Shown: positions 42,654 to 50,824 of the stretch, one piece after another
Position numbering within the stretch: position 1 is the stretch's first letter
Layout of the letters: each line of letters starts with the position of its first letter
NCBI GenBank assembly: GCA_942493315.1
Contig: OW818690.1
Location: 1,426,001-1,490,000 of the forward strand
DNA from: UBA5429 sp942493315
GTDB lineage: Bacteria; Bacteroidota; Bacteroidia; Bacteroidales; WCHB1-69
Reading direction: 5' to 3'
DNA length: 64,000 nucleotides
Notes under the pieces: model-generated
Told to the model about the DNA's origin: nothing
Databases searched by the model: none
Seen by the model: only the letters and a program-made list of their open reading frames with translations
Made by a program: the position numbers and the translations under genes

Positions 42654-44096
42654 CTAATTTTTCACCACTTTCTCAGTTCTTACCCCTTTGGATGATTTGA
42701 TTTTAGCAAAATAGATTCCGTTGGTAAAGGGTGATAAATCGATAGAAATAGTGCTGTTAAAACAGTCCTCAATAGATTTTAGATATCTCCCGGATATATC
42801 ATAAAGTTCAACAGATTGAATGTTCAATTCACTATTCTCGATATTGAAAACCGATTGGGTAGGGTTGGGATACACTTTGTAAGACAACTCAGGTATCTCA
42901 ATATCCTGTGTCCATTGCACATCTCCATTCGCATCCACTTTGATATAATGTCCTTGAAGAAATTGATTTCCAATACCATGCGGAAATTTAGTTCCAACCA
43001 TTAAACAACCGCCATCTGATGTGGCAGTGACGCTTCTAAGGAAGAAGTAAGCATCACCCCCATACCATTTCTCCCAAATTACGTTCATATTTTCATCCAT
43101 TTTAATAAGATGAAACCATGAATCATTGGTACTATAGTTTGGATTTGAAAAATCAAAACCACTAGTCGCTCCAATATAAATGCTACCATCTCTCTGACTT
43201 ATTCCCGGAGAATAAGCAGGATATTCATTTGTAGATGTAGATTTTGAGAATTCAAAATAATTTTTAATAATTCCATTCTCATTTATTAAGCAAATTTTTA
43301 AATACTGAGTTGAAGTTAAATCAAGGTTTGTAACAAGAAATAATGAATCATAAAGACTAACAGATGAGAAGATGTAATTATATTCTGATGAAAGACAATG
43401 ATATTCAATAGTGTCAAAATTTTTGTCTAAATGGAGAATTCCACTAATTTCATAGCCAACTCTATATCCATCCATAAAAGCAAAATACTTTGAAGAATAA
43501 GGAGATTCGTGAAGTTGATAAATAACTTGAATGTTAGAATTATTAAAATATTTGGTTTTTATTGAATCTCCATTTCCGTTAATCTGGTAAAGAAAAGGTT
43601 GTATGTACGAATTACCTGATACAGCGTATGAACTTCCTGATATAATGATTGAACTATCTGAATCTACCAATAAGTTAAAGTAGTTAATATGTCTATTATT
43701 TTGAAAAGGAATAAATTTACACTCATTAATTTGTAAATTTGAATCAAGTTTCAAGAAAAACAAATTATCACCAAATTCATTATAAACTTTTCCTATAACT
43801 ATAATATTTGTGTTATAATGAATCATTTTAGTTAAAAAAGAATTTCCTCCCCCATATTGAAATAGTAATTCATTTAATATTATACCTGAAGAAGAAATTT
43901 TCATCAAATACCCAATATCAGAGATTCCATAAGGGTTAGTTATGCCAGATACTAAATAATTTCCTTCATTATCTTCAAGACTATTAGTATAAACACTAGT
44001 GTAATTGATATTAAAATTAGAAATTTGGATTTGAGATTTTGATATTAAAATGAGTAATAACAACAAACAAAAAAGGAGAAAATTCTTTTTATTCAT
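42654..44096 (-). CDS. Secreted protein with type IX sorting domain
   Basis: A 480-residue exported protein. The start at ATG 44096 gives a signal peptide (KKNFLLFCLLLLLILISKSQ); the frame is open further upstream but that overlaps the preceding gene. The body has repeated strand-turn units with the look of a beta-propeller (DNEGNYLVSG..., DSDSSIIISGSSYA, TSDGGCLMVGTKF), typical of secreted Bacteroidota proteins that report themselves as SBBP/Kelch-like. The last ~75 residues are a Por-type C-terminal T9SS domain (YKVYPNPTQSVFNIEN ... VELYDISGRYLKSIE ... NGIYFAKIKSSKG), so it is exported through the outer membrane and perhaps anchored. It starts 4 bases after the lipoprotein gene. Confidence 0.88.
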   Translation of the reverse strand: MNKKNFLLFCLLLLLILISKSQIQISNFNINYTSVYTNSLEDNEGNYLVSGITNPYGISDIGYLMKISSSGIILNELLFQYGGGNSFLTKMIHYNTNIIVIGKVYNEFGDNLFFLKLDSNLQINECKFIPFQNNRHINYFNLLVDSDSSIIISGSSYAVSGNSYIQPFLYQINGNGDSIKTKYFNNSNIQVIYQLHESPYSSKYFAFMDGYRVGYEISGILHLDKNFDTIEYHCLSSEYNYIFSSVSLYDSLFLVTNLDLTSTQYLKICLINENGIIKNYFEFSKSTSTNEYPAYSPGISQRDGSIYIGATSGFDFSNPNYSTNDSWFHLIKMDENMNVIWEKWYGGDAYFFLRSVTATSDGGCLMVGTKFPHGIGNQFLQGHYIKVDANGDVQWTQDIEIPELSYKVYPNPTQSVFNIENSELNIQSVELYDISGRYLKSIEDCFNSTISIDLSPFTNGIYFAKIKSSKGVRTEKVVKN

Positions 44097-44100
44097 ATTC

Positions 44101-45126
44101 TTATATGTTATTTGGATTATTAGGTAATTCATTTGAAGCCGATGTTCGATAGTGTCTTATACCGTATGTTACGTATCCATAATGAAATAACGCATAAGGG
44201 CCAAATTCAGGTACTGAGAATGATTCCATCAAAAAATAATGAACTATTTCTTTACTAGATATTTGATTTAAACTCCCTATTTCTATAAAATTTTCAGTAA
44301 AAGTTGTAATTTCACTCTCAGAAATACAAGGGCCAGGATACATATTGCTTGTTGAAGCATAAAAACCGAGATGTTCATTTTGTGAATTTACTTCATCATA
44401 GGTATGCCCAATAAATCCATTTTGAGAATCTGTGTAGTAAAATTCAGGAGCTGGAATATAAATGCTTGAATTAGCCCCTCTCATTATAATATCAGCTGCA
44501 TCCAATGGGGAACCTTCATTTGTACCACATTGGCCATGACCTAGTCCCCAATACCAATCATAATCGTTGACATTTGGAATAATCCCATTTAAGGTAAAAT
44601 AGGATATTACTTGTATAGTGATGTTTTGGGAAGTTTGAGATGCAACAGAAATATTGGTCATCAAAAAATACTTTTCTTCTTCTTTGAGTTCATAAAAATA
44701 TGCTGCAATAGAATCAACTAAAGCATCAAAACTAACCTGAACATCACCGAGTTTGCTTTTCAAATCCGTAACTGGTAAATTTACATAACTAGTATCAACC
44801 GTAACCAACTCCGGTTGAACAGATGCCCCATATTTGTAATTCGCACACGCTTCCATATACCACAAAATAGGTTCTAATCCCATTACGTCATCTACTATAG
44901 GATCGGTAGGATTGTTTCTAATTGTTTCCAGATTGTCTAAGAAAGTAATCAATTCATCTTCAATCTGGTCGTCTTCATATCCTTGAAACATGGTTTTGTG
45001 ATTAATATTACTTACTGAATTTTCAGTTTCATCCTGACAAGAAACGAGTATTAATGTTGTAAAAATAAACGGTAAAAGTATCCAAATTATTGAATAAATG
45101 TTTTTGAAAAATATATTGTGTTTCAT
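44101..45126 (-). CDS. Hypothetical lipoprotein heading the T9SS-protein operon
   Basis: A 341-residue lipoprotein with an N-terminal hydrophobic stretch and lipobox (FIFTTLILVSC, Cys at about residue 30) followed by acidic residues. The middle has a helical part with NPTDPIVDDVMGLEPILWYMEACANY, a segment found in Bacteroidota lipoproteins of unknown role that are encoded next to T9SS proteins (recalled, weak). The rest (DYDWYWGLGHGQCGTNEG...) is unrecognised. It sits behind copy 2 of the ~460-bp upstream region. Confidence 0.72.
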   Translation of the reverse strand: MKHNIFFKNIYSIIWILLPFIFTTLILVSCQDETENSVSNINHKTMFQGYEDDQIEDELITFLDNLETIRNNPTDPIVDDVMGLEPILWYMEACANYKYGASVQPELVTVDTSYVNLPVTDLKSKLGDVQVSFDALVDSIAAYFYELKEEEKYFLMTNISVASQTSQNITIQVISYFTLNGIIPNVNDYDWYWGLGHGQCGTNEGSPLDAADIIMRGANSSIYIPAPEFYYTDSQNGFIGHTYDEVNSQNEHLGFYASTSNMYPGPCISESEITTFTENFIEIGSLNQISSKEIVHYFLMESFSVPEFGPYALFHYGYVTYGIRHYRTSASNELPNNPNNI

Positions 45127-45214
45127 ATTGTATTAATTTTAAGTTATTTATTTTTCTTTATACAAGAAAATTTGCATTTTACAAATCAAGAACTGAAATT
45201 GAAGATAAAATGAG

Positions 45215-45338
45215 TATCTTTGTGATTCAAAAATAAGTGATCATAATCACAAAGTCGCAATGTCCTAGGTGCTGGAAGCAGGGTTTGGTTAATTGTTTTT
45301 CAAGGGCAAATACCATTCCCTGCGGTGCACCTTTTTAA
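45215..45338 (+). ncRNA. Candidate structured small RNA, copy 2
   Basis: Same fold as at 42113-42236; TATCTTTG at 45215-45222 and a T run after GGTGCACC. One change in the small GCTGG(T/A)AGC loop leaves the stem intact. Confidence 0.4.
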
Positions 45339-45463
45339 TGGCCTTCTATCATCGGACTGCACTTCTGATAGAGGCTTAGTTGCTTAAATTGGTTTTTCCT
45401 AAAATTTGAATCATTTTTTCTATTTTAAATTTTCTTTCTGTATTTTTTCTTGAAATAATGTGA

Positions 45464-45471
45464 CAAATATA
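45464..45471 (-). promoter_or_regulatory. -7 element TATATTTG of the T9SS-protein operon
   Basis: TAnnTTTG match on the minus strand, 21 bases from the C8 tract at 45493-45500. Confidence 0.55.
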
Positions 45472-45492
45472 AAAAAAAAATCAATATAAATA

Positions 45493-45500
45493 CCCCCCCC
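45493..45500. repeat. C8 homopolymer tract upstream of T9SS-protein operon
   Basis: Eight C where copy 1 has nine. Confidence 0.8.
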
Positions 45501-45620
45501 TATATTTTTAACAAAAATTAAGAATATTTACCTGGTTATTAACAATTTAGACAAAAATTATGCGAATTAGGCCATTTTATGACGAAATTGAATTCCAATT
45601 TGGATCACAGTGTTCCTTTT

Positions 45621-45652
45621 GCCTTTAGCCCTTCGCCCTTCGCCCTTCGCCT
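45621..45652. repeat. 7-bp tandem repeats (CCCTTCG)
   Basis: CCCTTCG/CCTTTAG units immediately before the DUF2461 promoter. Confidence 0.8.
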
Positions 45653-45660
45653 TTTTTTCA

Positions 45661-45668
45661 TACTTTTG
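45661..45668 (+). promoter_or_regulatory. -7 element TACTTTTG before DUF2461 gene
   Basis: TAnnTTTG match 26 bases before the start codon. Confidence 0.6.
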
Positions 45669-45694
45669 TACTCGATAAACAAATATTTTCAACC

Positions 45695-46366
45695 ATGCAA
45701 AAAATTGAACAATATACCCTTGATTTCCTTAGAGATCTCTCTGAAAATAATAACCGTGAGTGGTTTAATGAGAATAAACCCCGTTACGAAAAAGCAAAGA
45801 AAAATTTTGAAGCTTTTGCTACAGACTTGCTCGCATTCATGCAATCTGTAGATCCCGCTCTGGTTAATATTGAAATAAAACAATGCTTGTATAGGATCTA
45901 TCGCGATGTGCGCTTTTCTAAAAATAAAGATCCCTATAAAACCCATTTTGGAGTCTATATGGCAAAAAACGGCGGAAGAAACTCCTTATTAGCCGGTTAC
46001 TACTTCCACTTGGATCCTAATGAATCTTTTTTCGGTGGCGGAATCTATATGCCACAACCTGAATATCTTAAAACTCTTCGCAAAGAGATCTATTACCAAA
46101 TCGATGACTTTAATGCCATTTTGAATGAAAAGAAATTTAAAAAATTCTATTCAGGAATTGATCCTATCGAAAAATTGAAAAAGAATCCTGTTGGGTTCCC
46201 TGCCGATTTTGAATATATCGATTTACTGAAAAATAAACACTATTTTGCTTCCCATATTTTCAAAATGGAGGATGCTGTTACAGATCCATTTTTACAAAAA
46301 GTGCAAGAGGGGATGGGTAATGTTAAACCTTTGGTAGATTTTATCAATTTTACTATCGAACAGTAA
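45695..46366 (+). CDS. DUF2461 family protein
   Basis: A 223-residue protein of the DUF2461 family (TIGR02453): FLRDLSENNNREWFNENKPRYEKAK near the N-terminus, then YRIYRDVRFSKNKDPYKTHF and GGGIYMPQPEYLKTLRKEI. The family is found in bacteria and fungi and has no established biochemical role that I know of. No signal peptide, so cytoplasmic. It converges on the acyltransferase gene with 4 bases between stops. Confidence 0.92.
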   Translation: MQKIEQYTLDFLRDLSENNNREWFNENKPRYEKAKKNFEAFATDLLAFMQSVDPALVNIEIKQCLYRIYRDVRFSKNKDPYKTHFGVYMAKNGGRNSLLAGYYFHLDPNESFFGGGIYMPQPEYLKTLRKEIYYQIDDFNAILNEKKFKKFYSGIDPIEKLKKNPVGFPADFEYIDLLKNKHYFASHIFKMEDAVTDPFLQKVQEGMGNVKPLVDFINFTIEQ

Positions 46367-46370
46367 AAAA

Positions 46371-46958
46371 CTATCTGGAGTGAAAAAAGGGGTGCTCGTT
46401 TTTCTCATTTTCTAAATGAAATAGCCCTTTTCTTCTTCCTCTCATTCCATAATAGAATTTTTGAATTTCCAATACATCCTGTTCATAGTCGCCGGTTGGA
46501 TAAAAAACCGGACCTAAACCACATTTTCGGGTATTGTAATCCAGATATCCCAATATAATGGGCACATCTGCCTTTTCAGCCATTACATAGAACCCACGTT
46601 TCCATTTTTGAACCAATGATCTGGTTCCTTCAGGACAAATGATCAGCCCCATTTTATCTCTCTCTTTGATCACTTCGGCTACTTGTGTGGTAAAACGACT
46701 AAAATTTCCCCGATCTACAGGAATCCCGCCAAAATAACGTAAAATATTCCCTAATGGAAATACAAAAGCAGCTCTTTTGATGAGTACATGGGTTTCAAAG
46801 CCTAAAGCGGTTACTGCTAATTTCCCGATAACAAAATCTCGCCAACTGGTGTGCGGGGCAAATACCAATATGGATTTGTGCGCTTCAGGTGGCACATGTG
46901 TGAAATCTAGTTTATATCTGAATAATTTTAATAAAAATTTACAAAAAAACTTTTTCAT
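46371..46958 (-). CDS. 1-acylglycerol-3-phosphate acyltransferase-like protein (PlsC superfamily)
   Basis: A 195-residue lysophospholipid acyltransferase. The catalytic HX4D motif is HTSWRD (about residues 36-41) and the phosphate-binding motif is CPEGTRS (about 109-115), with FGGIPVDRG between. It is short for PlsC (~240) and has little hydrophobic N-terminus, as in the small Bacteroidota group of this superfamily. It is the last gene of an operon after aminotransferase, SDR and LD-carboxypeptidase genes (28 bases after the last). Confidence 0.88.
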   Translation of the reverse strand: MKKFFCKFLLKLFRYKLDFTHVPPEAHKSILVFAPHTSWRDFVIGKLAVTALGFETHVLIKRAAFVFPLGNILRYFGGIPVDRGNFSRFTTQVAEVIKERDKMGLIICPEGTRSLVQKWKRGFYVMAEKADVPIILGYLDYNTRKCGLGPVFYPTGDYEQDVLEIQKFYYGMRGRRKGLFHLENEKNEHPFFHSR

Positions 46959-46986
46959 GGATCACTTAAATTCTTGGAATAAAGTA

Positions 46987-47901
46987 TTATATAATGTTTT
47001 TTTCGATAAGAATACTGCCTTCATCTGATACTTGTAATTGAACCGGAACACCCAGCTTTAAAGGTCTGTTGTCTGAAATATGCCCTGCCGGAAATCCAAA
47101 ACAGATGGGAAAATCGTACGCCTCACAATGGTTTCGAATGATCTGCTCTGCATCAATCCCATAAGGAATGGTATTGTCGCGCATTTCACTCATTCCCCCT
47201 ACAATCAACCCTTTTAGATGAGTCAATTTTCCCGATCTTTTTAAATTTAAGATCATCCGGTCAATATGGTATAAATATTCATCCAGATCTTCAATGAATA
47301 GAATTTTATCTGTTGTGTCTATATCCGATGAGGTTCCATTCAAAGAGTACAGAATCGATAAGTTGCCACCAATCAACACACCTTCAGCTTCTCCGGTTCT
47401 ATTCAAAGTGTGTGGATCAATCTGATAACTCATCACTTCCCCTTCTAAAAAACCGATGATTTGTTGCACCGACTCGCTTCCGAGATGGTCATTCCCAATG
47501 TTGATCGGCATTTTGGAGTGTAATGTTGCTATTCCGAAATTTTGATGAATATGACTATGAAAAACAGTAATATCACTATACCCGCAAATCCATTTCGGGT
47601 CTTTACAAAATAAACTGAAATCGAGTTGATCAATGATTCGTGCTGATCCATAACCTCCTCTGGCACATAATATGGCAGCCACCTCTTGATGGTCTAAAAG
47701 ATGCTGAAAACACTCCTGCCTAACCTGATTTCCACCTGCAAATTGGTTTTCCTCAGCATATAGAGCATCCTCAAAGATCACACGATATCCCGATTTCTCA
47801 AAAAGCGAAATGGTGGCTTGAATCTCCTGTAACGAAATTTTTCGCGCCGGAGCTGCTATCCCAATGGTGTCCCCCTTTTTTAAATATCGTGGAATTTTCA
47901 T
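46987..47901 (-). CDS. LD-carboxypeptidase (S66 family)
   Basis: A 304-residue serine peptidase that removes the terminal D-Ala from muropeptide tetrapeptides in peptidoglycan recycling (LdcA), or a MccF-like relative. Segments: KGDTIGIAAPARKIS at 10-24, ILCARGGYGSARIID, the Ser nucleophile in CGYSDITVFH, the Glu in LFIEDLDEYLYHIDRM, and the His region FGFPAGHISDN. Absence of a signal peptide fits the cytoplasmic recycling enzyme. It overlaps the SDR gene by 4 bases. Confidence 0.9.
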   Translation of the reverse strand: MKIPRYLKKGDTIGIAAPARKISLQEIQATISLFEKSGYRVIFEDALYAEENQFAGGNQVRQECFQHLLDHQEVAAILCARGGYGSARIIDQLDFSLFCKDPKWICGYSDITVFHSHIHQNFGIATLHSKMPINIGNDHLGSESVQQIIGFLEGEVMSYQIDPHTLNRTGEAEGVLIGGNLSILYSLNGTSSDIDTTDKILFIEDLDEYLYHIDRMILNLKRSGKLTHLKGLIVGGMSEMRDNTIPYGIDAEQIIRNHCEAYDFPICFGFPAGHISDNRPLKLGVPVQLQVSDEGSILIEKNII

Positions 47902-48749
47902 AGCTCTATCTTTTGTGATTCTAAGAACTGTTCCGTTAATGTTCTTAACATTAAGCGATCCTGATCTTTACAATATTGTTTTTTTAACAAAACCTCTTTT
48001 TTGTTGGAATAAAAACCACCAGACTTATTGGTAAGTTCTTCATCTAATGCTAAATAAATGATGGTGGAAGCCCCCTTTTCCGGTGTGCGTACAAAAGGTT
48101 TAAAAAACAGTTGTGCTAAAAAATCGACAAACCTGTTCCCCATATTCAGAATGGGGGTGTTTACAATTCCGGGTTCACAACTGTTGATCGTTATCCCTTT
48201 CTTTAAATAGGTATCAGATAAATCTAGACCCATAAGCAAAAGTGCTAACTTAGAGTTGGAGTAACTTTTAAAACGACTATATTTTCGGGGATTTATCGGT
48301 TCAAAAAGGAAAGGTGTTATAGTACCATATTTGTACATTAAAGAGCACACATTTACAATTCGACTCCCAATGGGCATCAATGGGACTAATGATCTCGTTA
48401 AAATATAGGGAGATAAATAGTTAACCATAAAAGTTTGTTCCATTGAACAGGAAGTATTGATTCCTCTTTTGGCCATTATACCGGCATTGTGTATCAATAA
48501 ATGGATCGCTTTGTATCGGTATTTAATTTCAGTAATGAATTGATTTACTGAATCTAATGAACTTAAATCTAAGGGTAATAGTACGATTTTCGCACCGGTT
48601 TTTTGAATAATCTCCCGGCAAACAGGTTCCGACTTTTGCAAATCGCGACAAGCCATTACCACTTCATAGCCATTTCTGGCTATCTCTTCGGTAATTACGC
48701 GTCCCATTCCACCATTCGCACCGGTGATAATCGCAATTTTAGTTTCCAT
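47898..48749 (-). CDS. Short-chain dehydrogenase/reductase
   Basis: A 283-residue classical-type SDR of the retinol-dehydrogenase/WWOX-like group. The cofactor motif is ITGANGGMGRVI (TGxxxGxG), followed by NAGIMA and the active site YSNSK (YxxxK) in the helix after a Ser region. The basic residue after the second strand (ACRDLQKS) favours NADP(H). The substrate is unknown. It overlaps both neighbours (TAATG with the aminotransferase upstream, ATGA with the LD-carboxypeptidase), so the operon is tightly packed. Confidence 0.9.
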   Translation of the reverse strand: METKIAIITGANGGMGRVITEEIARNGYEVVMACRDLQKSEPVCREIIQKTGAKIVLLPLDLSSLDSVNQFITEIKYRYKAIHLLIHNAGIMAKRGINTSCSMEQTFMVNYLSPYILTRSLVPLMPIGSRIVNVCSLMYKYGTITPFLFEPINPRKYSRFKSYSNSKLALLLMGLDLSDTYLKKGITINSCEPGIVNTPILNMGNRFVDFLAQLFFKPFVRTPEKGASTIIYLALDEELTNKSGGFYSNKKEVLLKKQYCKDQDRLMLRTLTEQFLESQKIEL

Positions 48750-49981
48750 TATTTTAATTTTTCAACACCCTCTTTTAATCTTCTGCATGCTTCAGTTAAA
48801 ATAGTTTCATTTGCTGCATAAGATAAACGGATACATTGATCATCACCAAATGCAACTCCTTGAACAACCGCTACATTGGTATCGTAAAGGAAATACATAC
48901 TTAGATCGGTTGAATCTTCAATGATTGTTTTGTTGTATGTTTTGGCAAATAATGAATCAGCAGGTGCATGTTTTCCAAATAAGGAGGTTACAACAGGGAA
49001 AAAATAGAAGGCACCATGTGGTAAACGAGTTTCAAATCCCGGAATCTCTAGCAATAGTTTATAAACAAGATCTCTCCTTTTTTTGAATGTAATTCTCATG
49101 TTTTCAATGTCCTGATTCAGTTGTTCAGAGGATTCCATCGCTTTAATAGTTGCTCTTTGTGCTATAGAGTTGGTTCCGGAAGTGATTTGTCCCTGTAGCT
49201 TTTGACAAGCATTGGCAATCTCTTTCGATGCTCCGATAAATCCAATTCTCCATCCGGTCATAGCAAATCCTTTTGCGACTCCATTGACGGTGATCACCTG
49301 ATCTTTAATCTCACTAAATTGAGCCAAACTTTCATGTTTTCCCATGAAATTGATATGTTCATAAATCTCATCTGCCATCACATGAACATGAGGGTATTTA
49401 ACCAATAAATCAGCAATACTTCTTAATTCCTCTTTAGAATAGAGCATTCCTGTAGGGTTTGAAGGACTACTAAACATGATCAGTTTGGTTTTATCGGTAA
49501 TTTTCTCTTCCAGCTGAGCAGCAGTAACTTTAAAATCGTTCTCTAATTTAGTGGGAATGTAAATGATATTTCCTTCAGCTAATTTCACGATCTCTTTGTA
49601 GGAAACCCAATAAGGAGTAGGGATAATCACTTCATCACCGGGGTTAACCAATGACATAACCACTTGATAAATAGATTGTTTTGCACCGGTTGATACCACA
49701 ATTTGTTCAGGAGTATAATCTAATCCGTTATCTCTTTTAAATTTATGACAAATGGCTTTTCTAAGTTCAGGATAGCCGGGTACAGGTGAATAATGAGACC
49801 AATTTTCATCAATAGCTGCTTTCCCAAACGCTTTGATCTCATCAGGTGTATTAAAGTCAGGTTCCCCTATACTTAAACTGATCACATCAATCCCTTGCTC
49901 TTTCAATTCCCGGGCAATACGCGTCATAGCCAACGTTTCCGATTCAGCCATTGTAATTATTCTATTTGATAAAATACTCAT
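48749..49981 (-). CDS. Class I PLP-dependent aminotransferase (aspartate aminotransferase Ib type)
   Basis: A 410-residue fold-type I aminotransferase, probably aspartate aminotransferase of the thermophile/Bacillus-like Ib group. Visible are LSIGEPDFNTP (35-45), YSPVPGYPELRKAI, STGAKQSIYQ, SSPSNPTGMLYS with the conserved Asn, ADEIYEHINF and the PLP lysine K237 in VAKGFAMTGWRIGF. The last helices carry RLSYAANE with the substrate-carboxylate Arg. It is first in a four-gene leftward operon; TAAGTTTG on the minus strand at 50026-50033 is its -7 element. Confidence 0.92.
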   Translation of the reverse strand: MSILSNRIITMAESETLAMTRIARELKEQGIDVISLSIGEPDFNTPDEIKAFGKAAIDENWSHYSPVPGYPELRKAICHKFKRDNGLDYTPEQIVVSTGAKQSIYQVVMSLVNPGDEVIIPTPYWVSYKEIVKLAEGNIIYIPTKLENDFKVTAAQLEEKITDKTKLIMFSSPSNPTGMLYSKEELRSIADLLVKYPHVHVMADEIYEHINFMGKHESLAQFSEIKDQVITVNGVAKGFAMTGWRIGFIGASKEIANACQKLQGQITSGTNSIAQRATIKAMESSEQLNQDIENMRITFKKRRDLVYKLLLEIPGFETRLPHGAFYFFPVVTSLFGKHAPADSLFAKTYNKTIIEDSTDLSMYFLYDTNVAVVQGVAFGDDQCIRLSYAANETILTEACRRLKEGVEKLK

Positions 49982-50025
49982 ATTTAGATATTTAAAGATT
50001 TTTTATAAATGTTTTTTTGAAGCCG

Positions 50026-50033
50026 CAAACTTA
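50026..50033 (-). promoter_or_regulatory. -7 element TAAGTTTG before the aminotransferase operon
   Basis: TAnnTTTG match on the minus strand 44 bases before the start codon. Confidence 0.55.
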
Positions 50034-50797
50034 TATAAAATATCTCATATTTTCATCTGTAAAATATAATTTATTTTGGTTCACTAAGTTTCGATAACTT
50101 TTCACAAAGTCAAAGATGTTTTTTTGAGAAACTTTTTATAACCTTGAGTTCCAAAACCCACGAATGCAATAGTGAAACCTAAAAACTGAAACCCAAAACC
50201 CATTTAAAATTTGCTAATTTACTAATTTGCTTATTATCTTATTATCATATTAGCTTATTATTTATCTGGGCTCCGTCCTCAAGCATTCAAAACCGCAAAC
50301 GGTTTTAAAGATTTTTTTTAACCACTGAGAACATAAAGAAAATTCACAGAGATCACAAAGATATGAATTGTCTGATTACATTGATGAATTTGGTACATTT
50401 GAAAACTGTAATTTACCTAATTAAAAATCATTTATACACAATTACTCGCAACACTTATGTCAAAAATAGGTTAAAAGTTGAATGATAGCTTTTGCCATTT
50501 CAAATCTTTGTAAACTTTGTGTAAAAGACTTTGCGAACTTTGTGTTGAAAATATATTTAAAAAAAACGAATTTTTTTTATTGCATAAGGCCGGAATGCCC
50601 AAAAGAGTGAATAAATAATAGTGAATAAATAATAATGAATAATGAATAGTGAAAAATGAAAAATGAAAAATAAAAAATTAAAAATTAAAAATAAAAAATT
50701 AAAAATAAAAAATAAAAAACCTGATAACTAAAACCCAAAAACTAAAAACCTTTAGCCTTTCGCCTTTTGCCCTTCGCCTTATTTCCACATTATTTCG
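50034..50797. repeat. Long gene-free stretch with 7-bp-period repeats and a GC-rich repeat remnant
   Basis: No gene seen. It contains AAACCCA-type heptamers near 50155-50205, CACAGAG/CACAAAG tracts near 50320-50360, a 16-bp remnant of the GC-rich repeat (GCCGGAATGCCCAAAA, 50589-50604), a long run of TGAATAA, TGAAAAA and AAAAATT heptamers (about 50610-50745) and CCCTTCG-like units at 50750-50782. Confidence 0.75.
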
Positions 50798-50805
50798 TAT
50801 TTTTG
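50798..50805 (+). promoter_or_regulatory. -7 element TATTTTTG before the YwqK/MORN gene
   Basis: TAnnTTTG match 19 bases before ATG 50825. Confidence 0.6.
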
Positions 50806-50824
50806 CAATTCTAAATTTATATAT

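Larger units (their letters stand above)
45158..45614. repeat. ~460-bp duplicated upstream region, copy 2
   Basis: Direct repeat of 42052-42512, with scattered point changes and small indels in A and C runs. It carries the same two -7 elements, hairpin and paired region and forms the leader of the 45126 operon. Confidence 0.88.
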
